A stretch of DNA of 64,000 bases, taken from NCBI GenBank assembly GCA_029237695.1, contig CM055280.1, forward strand, positions 31,043,102 through 31,107,101, given 5' to 3'. The position numbers were made by a program, and so were the translations under genes. The notes below the pieces were generated by a model that did not search any database, was not told the origin of the DNA, and was given only the letters and a program-made list of their open reading frames with translations. Positions 50,249-60,600 of this stretch are shown here, one piece after another (the first letter of the stretch is position 1; every line of letters begins with the position of its first letter). Source of the stretch: Conchocele bisecta. Taxonomy: Eukaryota; Mollusca; Bivalvia; Lucinida; Thyasiridae.

Positions 50249-53200
50249 GTTAATCATTCGGAATCCCCTGTTCTCCGCCATATCCCTACCCCCTTCGAGA
50301 GCACTCTTATACCTTTCCCAAGTCAGATCGTTAGATCTCTTCGACATCCCCTTGGCCGAGTGCTTAGATTTTCCATCACCGCTCACGTAGTAACACTTGC
50401 TACACAGAGCGATGGCTCTATCCCCTTCGAATTCCAGCTTGAACAGTCCCGGAGTTCTGTTGCTCCACACGTCCCACGCCAACCACTCGGTCTTCTCCTT
50501 ATTGAACTTTCTCTTCATATTCTTTCTCACCACCGCCTCCAGCGTCTTCTCCGACAGCGCGAAGTACATGCTGTCAGTGTCCATCTGTATCAGTTCGAAA
50601 TCTCCGCGATCCACGTACTTGTCCAAGAAATCGTAGTAGAACTCCAGCATCCGAGCTTGGCCAACTGGTAGACCGCTATGCCACACTGAAACGGTCTGTT
50701 GATCACCACTCGAGTCTTCCTGCTCGATATCTCGTAAGCCTCCCCAATCTCCTCCAAGTCTTCGAACCACGCCGACCTCAGTGCCCGATCGACAGTCTTC
50801 TCATCCTTCGTATATGTGGTGTTCATGTGTCTCTCTTGCGCCTCTATCAGCTTGCCACAACACGCGTTGCCAACCAGTTTGAATATCTCCGCCAACACTG
50901 CCTTGCTCTTGTCGACGTCCCCCGTCCGTCTAGCAGCGGTGACCTCTTTAACGAACCATTGAAACGGTTTGCCGGGCGTGTAGTCTATCACCCTATGCAC
51001 CGCCTTGACGACCAGACCGTGCTCCAGATACCACTTTAGCAGCGGGGAGTATATGATCATCTTCTTGGCGGACATTGCCCCCACGAGCTTTCTCTGTCCT
51101 TCGACTCTTTTCCTCCCGGTCCCGGCAAGGTAGTCCTTCATGTGCTGTGGAACCTCGTTCTCATCGACTTCTCGATTAACGAACAGCGGTGACATTTCCG
51201 AGAACTTGTCTCTCAACGTTTCCGGGACCTCTATATCCAACTCCGCAAATCCGAACCACTTTTCACTCCTGACCTTCCTCACGAAACGGTCTATATACGA
51301 CTGTCTTTCCGGGTCGTCACACGTCCATATCTGCGCCTCACCACACGGCATGTCCTTCGACAGAGTAGATAGGTACAGAGCATTGGCATCGTACCCCAGC
51401 ACCGCCTTGCACATCTTCTCCTCCGGACTCCCCACCTGACCCCTGATCGTCGACCTTCCAGCCTCGGCGTATCTGGAGAATACTATGGACGGACCACCGA
51501 CCAATCCCTGCTTCATCATCTCGTAAGTTTCAGACTTCGGTGACCACAGCTCGGGCGTGTCCGCCTTCCCATCGATCGATCCGCGGAGTAGGTACTGAAG
51601 GGAAACACCGGGCAGAGACACAGCATCCTTGAGTATATCTACGCCTCTTCCCCTGTAGAACTCCGTCATTTTAGTCAGAGCCTCCAGGAACGGTCCTACA
51701 TCCAAGTCGTTGTAGTGTTGCAACCATTCCTTGAACGTCTTCATCCCCTTTTCTCGGAATACCTTCTTACACTCTTTCTACTCGGACAACGACAGTAGGA
51801 ACTCACCCTTCAACTTCGAGTACCACTCGGGACAGTCTGGCAGCCCCGGATGGTCGAGCTTGTCCGCACTATCGAACCACTCGTACGGAAAGTGAAACTT
51901 TACCGTTTTACAGTCGTACGCCTTAACCCACCGGTCGTACGTGGTACCTGGTCCCAGATACTGGATGATGTCGAGAAATCTAAACTCCGGGGTAAACAGA
52001 AACATCGTCGTGCTGGCTCTCTTTCCGACCATCACCTTATTCACGGTGGCCGCCAACTTCTCTACAAAGTACTGCTTGATGAGGTTCAGGTCGTACCTGT
52101 TACAGTTGAACCCCACCACCGGGACTTGGTCAATACAAGAGATAATCTTTGCTTGCTGAGACTTCGATAACATATCTATGTCGGCCGGCAGATACTTCTT
52201 CCTAACCCCCTCCCTGATTGCCTTGCCTCTCATCTGCAGCTCGGTCACGAACTTCTCGACTAGCGTGTCAGGATCTCGTTCGCATAGGTGTGTGATCCCT
52301 TCATGCATCGTATCCCCCAACGACACCGATATAGGAACGTGCTCGACCTCGAAGGTCAGGTCTTTGGTGGGTCGCGTACTTTTTGACTTGTCGAGGTACG
52401 CCTCGAAGTCGTAGACTATCTGGTGGGGGTATAGAGTCGTCTCCTCCTCGCGTGGCAATTGTGGATAGTAGGTATTCACCTCATTCAACCACTCGCACTC
52501 CCACATCACCACCAGCTCGTAACCCGCCTTCCTTATCTTGGCGTCTTGAATTTTCGTCCTCTTGTACAGCGATCTCGCGTTACCTCTCATGCAATGCCTC
52601 GGGCACCCGTGCCAGTAGCATCCGTGAAACTGAAACACGGTCTCGGTCTCGTGACAGTAACCGTCGACCGGATCACCGGCCACCCACCTCTCACCACCGT
52701 GACCGCAGTTGGCGTGATGTATGTGCTTTTCCACCCTCTCCTCTTCTCTGCTCAACCATTGAATCGACCTCACACTCGCTGACCCCTTAGGATAGAACGC
52801 CTTCTCGTAGGCCGACTGCGGTCTCTCTACCCTCTTACCTGGACATGTCACCACGGTCTTCCCACCCATGCAGGTGGTCGCGTGCCTGTGCATGTTACAC
52901 GACTTTGTGAACCGTTGTTGACATCCGGTGCACCCGTACTCGTTCGTCATCTTGCGGAGATTCGTTATGAGGAACGAGTGACCTCCAAACATTCCTATCG
53001 TCATTGTCTTCCCCCCAACCACGTCGTAATTTGCCGGAACCTTCATGAGGTACCACACTCCATCGGCGATGGGCTCGTACACGCGAATACCCAGCTTGAA
53101 ATGCTCTTCGACCTTCTTAATATCGTCCAGGGGAATTCCCTGGCTACCCGGTCCGTTATCATGCCCCAGATATTCGCGAGCCAGAGCTCGTGCCTTCTCA

Positions 53201-54087
53201 CAACAGCGGTCTGGTCTCCCTTCACGTTGGATGGCAATGCACCTAAACAGACACAAGTAGTCGTCGTACGTGTCGACGGAATACATTCCCTTTTTCTGTC
53301 TTAACCAGTCTGGGAGTTTTCCCGCTCCCATGAGAAGTTGTTGCGCGTCGATGATCATCTTCACCTCGACCGATATCCAACGAACGAAGGTCCATTTTGT
53401 GTTTGGTCTATCGACTTTGTCGATGTCCATTCGACCTTTCTCTCTATCGGATATCCAACTCTCGGCTTTGGCGATCTCGTTTATCCACGGACTGCCCTTT
53501 GATTGTTTGTGATAGATCATAGTAGCGTCGGTCTCTATGTTCCTAATACGATACGAGCACGAATACCTCAGGTAACATGCCGTGGTCATCTCTGCGCGAA
53601 TTTTATTCATTATGCGATTAGCGATCTCCCCGTCTACCCCCCTCTCGAAAGTCCATACTATCTTCCTCCTACCCCTATCAACAGTTTCCCTAACTTCAGC
53701 TTCTTCGGCGAGAATCCTGGAACCCTCCTCCACCAAAGCTCTGGCGATATCTCTCCTCTTCTTGGGAGGTCCCCCCACCAACCCTTGATAAATCTTATTG
53801 TAGTACGCCTTGTATAGGGGTTTTCTACGTGCGCTATGATCTTCTTTTACACGCTGCGCGTAAGCGGTGGCGCGCAGACTGGCTGTCGTCTCCTTCTCCA
53901 ATTTCTCGGAGCTTTTTTCGGGGTCGGCGGGCAGTCGTCCGGTCGAAACCGCACGCCGCAGCCTCTCCTCGTAGACGACGGCTCGCGCGTCACTTATCCT
54001 ATCCGCTATATCTTTCTTGAGTCTCAAACCTCTTAGGGAAATTCCCCAACTCTTAGCTTGCTCTCTCATTTGCTTTATGGTAGGCAT
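50249..54087 (-). pseudogene. Protein-primed type B DNA polymerase, broken and 3'-truncated
   Basis: I choose MPTIKQMREQ at 54,087. In order: a SAP-like helix pair (residues ~4-36); an OTU-like cysteine-protease region (YDDYLCLFRC ~274-283, GGHSFL ~368-373); a C2H2-type finger (CTGCQQRF...HRHATTC ~386-406); a nuclease-like FQFHGCYWHGCP block (~485-496); Exo I YDFEAYLD (~559-566) and Exo II GFNCNRYDL (~659-667). Then, past an in-frame TAG at 51,778-51,780, polymerase motif A (GYDANALYL, near 51,380) and motif B (KLVGNACCGK, near 50,865). A frame change occurs near 50,651-50,655, and motif C MDTDSMYF lies near 50,565-50,585. The 3' end is lost after GFRMIN at 50,249, so the terminal thumb is missing. 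Replication of the element would need this enzyme; here it is inactive as assembled. Confidence 0.85.
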
Positions 54088-54494
54088 TATACTGAGTATA
54101 ACCAATAGATTTTTTATCTTCAATAGGGTGTAAGTTTATATTTATTCGTAATAAATATATGACAGATTGTTGTAATATACTTAGTATAACTTATGCATAA
54201 CTTGTCTTTAATAGGGTGTCAGTTTATATTTGTGACAGATTGGTGTAAAATACTGAGTATAACTTATAGATTTCTTATCTTTAATAGGGTGTCAGTTGTT
54301 ATTTTATTCGTAATAAAAGTATGACAGATTGTTGTATATATATACTGAGTATATGGATAACTTGTCTTTAATAGGGTGTCAGTTTATATTTGTGACAGAT
54401 TGGTGTAAAATACTGAGTATAACTTATAGATTTCTTATCTTTAATAGGGTGTCAATTGTTATTTTATTCGTAATAAAAGTATGACAGATTGTTG
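54088..54494. repeat. Tandem ~75-85-bp units upstream of the polymerase gene
   Basis: Five or six units contain TTTAATAGGGTGTCAG, a TGACAGATTG(T/G)TGTA box and an ATACTGAGTATAAC box. The last unit continues into the right TIR (CTCTAATAGGGTGTATC). TATACTGAGTATA is a near-palindrome that occurs about every 80 bp (near 54,090, 54,178, 54,252, 54,346, 54,410 and 54,498) and once inverted at 37,762. It could be a replication-origin or promoter operator array. Confidence 0.75.
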
Positions 54495-54679
54495 TATATA
54501 CTGAGTATAACATAGGGATTTTTATCTCTAATAGGGTGTATCTTCTCATGTCATAAATATATGGTCTCGCGGTAGTAGTATATAAGAGTCACAAATGATA
54601 CCATCATGCTGTGGAAGGTGCCGCGCGTAGCTGGCACCTTCCATAGGTGATGGTATCATTGTGACTCTTATATACTACT
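54495..54679. repeat. Polinton right terminal inverted repeat
   Basis: Exact reverse complement of 37,590-37,774 by eye. The terminal palindrome occupies 54,574-54,679. No mismatch between the two copies was found in 185 positions. Confidence 0.9.
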
Positions 54680-54684
54680 ACAAT
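54680..54684. other. Polinton target-site duplication, right
   Basis: ACAAT, identical to the five bases left of the element. Confidence 0.75.
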
Positions 54685-55019
54685 AAACGGATGTTCCCAG
54701 ACATTGACACGTGTGAATTGGTATAAACATATTTTATTTATACATGTAATAAATTAATTTGCATCAGGTTCATGTATACAAGCAGTGTAAGAGGATTCAA
54801 AGACGTGAGACTTAAAATAGTATATTGCAATTCATGTTTGCCTCCATTCGTTTGGTGTGTATAAGTAACATTAGCATTACTTAGTTGTTTATAAGTAATG
54901 CGAACAAGTCATATTACTTATAAACACCTACGTAATTATCATATGCTCTCATGTCTTATAAACACCCCAAAAATATAAGATGTTGCAAACAAGAAGAATG
55001 CGGAGTCGCATTCCCTCGA
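54685..55019. other. Host intron sequence
   Basis: AT-rich. A degenerate inverted pair around TTACTTATAAACACC (near 54,890-54,960) is the only structure noticed. Confidence 0.45.
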
Positions 55020-55262
55020 CAATTTGTTCCATAGAAATGACAATTCGTTCCCTTAATTGAACAATTCGTTCGCTCGAATTAACAATTCGTTATAACAATT
55101 GAACGAATTGTTATATCGTGGGAACGAATTGTTATTTCATGGGAACGAATTGTTAAATTGAGGGAACGAATTGTTAATTCGTGTGAACGAATTGTTAAAT
55201 TGAGGGAACGAATTGTTATATTCGTGGGAACGAATTGTTATTTCGTGGGAACGAATTAATAA
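55020..55262. repeat. 22-bp AACAATTCGTTCCC foldback array, copy 2
   Basis: A few forward units (AATTCGTTCCCTTAATTGAA) then reverse units (GGGAACGAATTGTTATATCG) ending GGGAACGAATTAATAAAAAA, the same terminus as the array at 34,056-34,405. Confidence 0.8.
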
Positions 55263-55347
55263 AAAAAAAATTCTACGTCGCCTGTTGTCATAGTTGCCAG
55301 TGAGTGTTTCCATGGTGTCCGGGTTAGAAAGATTCCATTGTACTTAC

Positions 55348-55666
55348 GGATGGTGCCCACGTTAACTATATCCGTCGTCTCCACTGTCGCCCATGCCACG
55401 GTCATATTCAGCCAACTGAACATCTTACACTTGCCGGTCACGTGGTCAAAATTTACCGCGGAGCAACCGGAAGTCAGTGAACATCTTACCGAACACTCCA
55501 ATCGTGTGTCGGTAAGCTCGTCAGTGCGAAACGGTTCACCCAAAATGTCGGCGTTTTTCAAAACTTTGAAATTATTAAATATCGTTATAGCATTTATATG
55601 TGAAAATCCAATGATAAATGCTATATGAATACGTATAGATAAACTATTCCTGTTTGGGCACGCCAT
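55348..55666 (-). CDS. Host gene first coding exon: signal peptide and PAN/apple-like domain
   Basis: ATG at 55,666 gives a hydrophobic leader (SLSIRIHIAFIIGFSHINAI) consistent with secretion. A PAN/apple-like module follows: FKVLKNADILGEPFRTDELT, CSVRCSLTSGCSAVNFD and a HVTGKCKMF ending, with the C-x3-C-x5-C-x10-C spacing of that fold. The frame runs into a consensus donor GTAAGT (intron side 55,342-55,347), so the exon ends at 55,348 with one base of a codon. The phase matches the acceptor of the Link-like exon at 37,114. PAN plus Link/lectin-like modules occur in mollusc secreted or surface proteins. The promoter and any 5' UTR exon were not identified. Confidence 0.6.
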
Positions 55667-56031
55667 TTAATTTTCGTATGGTATCAGATAATTTGTTTAA
55701 ATAAAATTGCTACATTGACTGTAAAATCCTCTGTGTAATAATACGACATCGGCATTCTTATTCTGCGAAAACATATGACAACATGTGGAATACATCTGCT
55801 CGCAGCGCCAATGAGAGACACGGCTTCTGAAAGCATACACTGTGTCACGTTTAAACTCCTGATTATCACGAGAAAATACCACTTCACATGTTCAAAGATT
55901 CAGACCAGCGTCATCTTACAATGCATGCAATCATTGCTACTCATGTTTCGTTGTGACGAGTGTCCGTGGAATTGATACTGGAGTACACCCTATAGCCAGG
56001 CTGCGTGGATGTTTCAGACGGTCCGGTAATT
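55667..56031. other. Upstream flank of the host exon
   Basis: No TATA box or other element is convincing. Open frames of 60-90 codons lack domains. Confidence 0.35.
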
Positions 56032-56092
56032 ACAGACAGTGTCGCGGACACCGAGCCATGGACCATGGCTCGGTGTCCGCGACACTGTCTGT
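56032..56092. repeat. Perfect hairpin, ACAGACAGTGTCGCGGACAC
   Basis: ACAGACAGTGTCGCGGACAC then CGAGCCATGG, followed by the exact mirror. Arms of 30 bp with essentially no loop. Confidence 0.85.
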
Positions 56093-57119
56093 ATTTCCAC
56101 AGTCGCTGTCACAAATTGCGCTTCCTTTTCAGCCCTTGGCCATCGTTCCGTCACGTGCCGTTTTAGAAACAGTTAATTGGCAATTAACTCTGCAACAGGA
56201 TGTGTCTTCACGCATGCTGGATGCATGTTGATACATTTGAGCTTGTAAACCACTTACGGGACGCTGGAGAAAGTCTAGTTGTCAAGGTAACTCTTGCAAT
56301 CTACTCCCGTACCGTCCGTTCGCAATTGTTCTATTTTCGAGCTCTTCGAAATGTACTTTCCTGTGTTTTACGGCATTTAAGTTCAGACTCCAACAACAAC
56401 TGTGATCTATTAAACTCCGTGGCTGAACGGGGAGGGGGGTCAACCCCGGACCCCCCCCCCCCCCCTACAGATTCACCCCTGGCGTACGTGGTGACCACGA
56501 GCACGACACAACCCGATAGTGTTCTCACTAGTGCTGCACTCCATGCCGGCTTAAATTGTTTCACGGCGAAATGTACACCGGTACACCGAGATTGCAATCA
56601 GCTCTACTTAGCTATCGTATAAACCATTAACGCATAAACGCATAAACACATTAATTGTCCTTATAGTAATTATTTTGCGTCGGTTACAACATGTACAAGG
56701 CGAAAATGTGTTTATGTAATATCCTCTGCGTGTAGCCGAATGGGATTTCGTGAGCAATTTTGTACATTTTTCGACGTGAAACATGTAACGCCGGCGCAGA
56801 GTGCAACACCACTGGTTTTAACTAGACATTATGTTTGTAAAACATGGATATACCTCCGAGACATACTGTCCGTATTACTGGAGTCTAAATAGAGAGCGTG
56901 TGTAAAAAAAGAAAACTTTAAATTTACACACAATTTCATTTAATCAGTCATTTGAGAAGGTCTTACAAATAAGGTGCGTATTGACGTATTTTACGCAATT
57001 ATTTTAGCTGAATACGCACTGATTATCAAAAGTGGGAGTACACAATACGCACAGCAATGTGAAAATACGCATTGATTTTAAAATTCAGTAGTGAAAATAC
57101 TGTTATAAATTTGAAAGTT
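56093..57119. other. Gene-less region
   Basis: Contains a G-rich/C-rich pair near 56,430-56,466 (GGGGAGGGGGGTC and GGACCCCCC) like the edges of the 61.5-kb element. Nothing coding is supported. Confidence 0.4.
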
Positions 57120-57178
57120 CACTTTAGTTGAGCTGCAAAAAGCAAACAGTGTTTGCTTTTTGCAGCTCAAATAAGTGA
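57120..57178. repeat. Hairpin, GAGCTGCAAAAAGCAAACA
   Basis: GAGCTGCAAAAAGCAAACA and mirror TGTTTGCTTTTTGCAGCTC with a GTG-sized loop, inside an AT-rich stretch containing several AATACGCA motifs. Confidence 0.7.
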
Positions 57179-57659
57179 TTTTTGAAATTTGTTAACAATT
57201 TTTTTTATTATTTTTCCCTATTTAGTAATGACGAAAATTAAAATACACAATGATTTTGAAATCAGGGGGTGTAGTACGCTTTAGACACATATCTTATCTG
57301 GAGCTCTGATAGTGACGGTTTCAGCACCATTTTGATGGTCACCAAGGTCAATTCCATGTCATTGGTGGTGTGATTGTATGACACATGTTCAGATGAATGA
57401 ACGGTCAAAATATTAAAGCAATCCTTCAAGTAATATTAAAGACATATCACATGTTGGAGAAACTCTTACAAACTTTGCGACGCAAGAAAATAGTTTCAGC
57501 GACATTTCGAAGGTGACAAGATCAAGGTCGTGTTAATGCTCAGCTAATTCAAGTGTCCAAGTATTGAAGCAATCCGTCGCGTAATATTGAATATATTACA
57601 TGTTGGAGAATTAAACGCTTACAAACATTTCGACGAAACTGTAGTTTGTACACGGAGGG
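57179..57659. other. Repeat-derived leader of the minisatellite
   Basis: Contains CTTATCTGGAGCTCTGATAG (a MITE terminus) and a TTTCGACGAAACTG...GGAGGGACGTACAGACGG segment typical of dispersed invertebrate repeats. Its end supplies the first minisatellite unit. Confidence 0.4.
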
Positions 57660-60600
57660 ACGTACAGACGGATGGAACCGCCAGAGCAACGCAATGTGCC
57701 ACCTATGCTACCAGAGCAACGCAATATGCCCCCTATACTGCCCACCCCCTATGCTATCAAAGCAACGCAATATGGCCCCTATGCTATCAGAGCAACGCAA
57801 CATGCCCCCTATGCTATCAGAGCAACGCAACATGCCCCCTATGCTATCAGAGCAACACAACATGCCCCCTATGCTATCAGAGCAACGCAATATGCCTCCT
57901 ATGCTATCAGAGCAACGCAATATGCCCCCTATGCTATCAGAGCAACACAACATGCCCCCTATGCTACCAGAGCAACGCAACATCAGAGCAACGCAACATG
58001 CCCCCTATGCTACCAGAGCAACGCAACATGCCCCCTATGCTATCAGAGCAACGCAATATGCCCCCTATGCTATCAGAGCAACGCAACATGCCCCCTATGC
58101 TATAAGAGCAACGCAATATGCCCCTATGCTATCAGAGCAACGCAACATGCCCCCTACTATGCTATCAGAGCAACGCAATATGCCCCCTATGCTATCAGAG
58201 CAACGCAACATGCCCCCTATGCTACCAGAGCAACACAACATGCCCCCTATGCTATCAGAGCAACACAACATCCCCCTATGCTATCAGAGCAACACAACAT
58301 GCCCCCTATGCTACCAGAGCAACGCAACATGCCCCCTATGCTACCAGAGCAACGCAATATGCCAGAGCAACACAACATGCCCCCTATGCTATCAGAGCAA
58401 CGCAATATGGCCCCTATGCTACCAGAGCAACGCAACCTATGCTATCAGAGCAACGTAACATGCCCCCTATGCTACCAGAGCAACGCAACATGCCCCCTAT
58501 GCTATCAGAGCAACGCAACATGCCCCCTATGCTATCAGAGCTACACAACATGCCCACTACGCTACCAAAGCAACGCAATATGCCAGAGCAACACAACATG
58601 CCCCCTATGCTACCAGAGCAACCAACTGCCCCCAGCTACCAAGAGCAACCGCAACATGCCCCCTATCTACCAAGCAACGCAACATGCCCCCTATGCTATC
58701 AAGATACACAACATCCCACTCCCACCAGAGGCAACGCAATATGCCAGAGCAACACAACATGCCCCTAATGCTACCAGCTACCCACAACATGCCCCCTAAT
58801 GCTACCAGAGCTACACAACATGCCCCCTAGGCTAACCCAAGCAACGCAATATGTCCCCTATGCTACCAGAGCAACACAACATGCCCCCTATGCTACCAGA
58901 GCAACGCAACATGCCCCCTATGCTACCAGAGCTACACAACATGCCCCCTATGCTACCAGAGCAACGCAATATGCCCCCTATGCTATCAAGAGCAACGCAA
59001 CATGCCCACCTAGCCACCAAGCAACGCAATATTATGCCTATCAGAGCAACGCCAATACCCCCATGCTAATCAGTAACAACACATGCCCCCTATGCTACCA
59101 GAGCAACGCAATAGCTATGCTATCAGAGCAACACAACCTGCCCCCTAAGCTACCAGAGCAACGCAAACACCCCCTAGCTACCAGAGCTACACACATGCCC
59201 CCTATGCTACAGAGCAACGCAATATGTCCCCCTATGCTATCCAGAGCAACGCAACATGCCCACCCTACGCTACCAGAGCAACGCTAACATGACCCCCTAT
59301 GCTACCAGAGCAACATACAGCAACATGCCCCCTATGCTACCAGAGCAACGCTACATGCCCATGCTATGCTCCCCCATCAGAGCAACGCAACATGCCCTAT
59401 GTTACTAGCAACGCAACCCCATGCCCCCTACCAGAGCTAACGCATCATGCCCCCTCCCTATGCTATCAGAGCAAACGCCAACTATGCCCCCCTATCAAGC
59501 AACACAACATGCCCCTATGCTATCAGAGTAACACAACATGCCCCCCTATGCTACCAGAGCAACACAACATGCTCCTATCTATCAGAGCAAACAAACATGC
59601 CCCCCTATGCTATCAGAGCAACACAACATGCCCACTATGCTATCCAGAGCAACACAACATGCCCCTCTATGCTACCAGAGCACACAACTAGCCCATGCCC
59701 CCTATGCTATCCAAGAGCAACGCAATATGCCCCCTATGCTATCAGCAACGCAACATGCCCCCTAATGCATCAGAGCAACACAATAGCTATGCTATCAGAG
59801 CAACGCAATATGCCCCCTATGCTGACAGTGCATCAGAGCAACACAACATGCCTCCTATGCTATCAGAGCAACGCAACATGCCTCCTATGCTTTATCAGAG
59901 CAACGCACATCCCACCCCTATGTTACCAGAGTAACGCATATGCTAGAGCAACGCAACATGCCCCCTATGCATCAGAGCAACGCAACATGCCCCCTATGTA
60001 TCAGAGCAACGCTAACATGCCCCTGTGCTATCAGAGCAACACAACATGCCCCCTATGCTATCAGAGCAACACAACATGCCTCCTATGCTATCAGAGCAAC
60101 ACAACATGCCCCCTATGCTATCAGAGCAACGCAACATGCCCCCTATGACTATGCACAGAGCAATACGCACAACAAATGCCCCCTATCTATCTCCCCCATG
60201 CACACAAATGCCTCCTAATGCTATCAGAGCACACAACATGCCTCCATGCTATCAGCAACGCAACATCACTATGCACCAGAGCAACGCATATGCTATCTAT
60301 CAGAGCAACGCACAATGCATGCCTATCAGCACACAACATGCCCCCAGTATAGAGCAACACAATATGCTATGCATCAGAGCAACGCAACAATCATGCTATG
60401 CCTATCATAGCAAGACAACAACATGCTCCCTATGCTATCAGAGCAACACAATATGCTGCTCTATGCCCCCCCCTATCAGAGCAACGCAAATATGCACTGC
60501 TATCAGAGCAACACAACATGCCCCCTATGCTACCAGAGCAACGAACATGCCCCCTATGCTATCAGAGCAACGCAATGCTAACATAGCAACACAACATGCC

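Larger units (their letters stand above)
37590..54679. mobile_element. Maverick/Polinton (adintovirus-like) element, 17,090 bp
   Basis: Identified by 185-bp inverted termini starting AGTAGTATATAAG, a 5-bp target duplication ACAAT (37,585-37,589 and 54,680-54,684) and the hallmark gene set: protein-primed type B polymerase, retrovirus-type integrase, A32-like ATPase and jelly-roll capsid protein. Size fits the 15-20 kb usual for the class. Genes form two strands' worth of clusters: plus 37,784-38,578, minus 39,294-42,472, plus 42,487-43,961, minus 43,941-45,394, plus 45,464-50,248, minus 50,249-54,087. No adenovirus-type cysteine protease is visible, and the integrase/polymerase junction is deleted. 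The intact capsid gene alongside broken neighbours suggests a young but inactive copy, or assembly indels. Such elements are virus-like, and some are thought to form particles. Confidence 0.9.

Noticed and set aside
50249..50671. C-terminal extension of the integrase frame
   Set aside because: It is antisense to well-conserved polymerase motifs, so the open frame is accidental read-through after the deletion.
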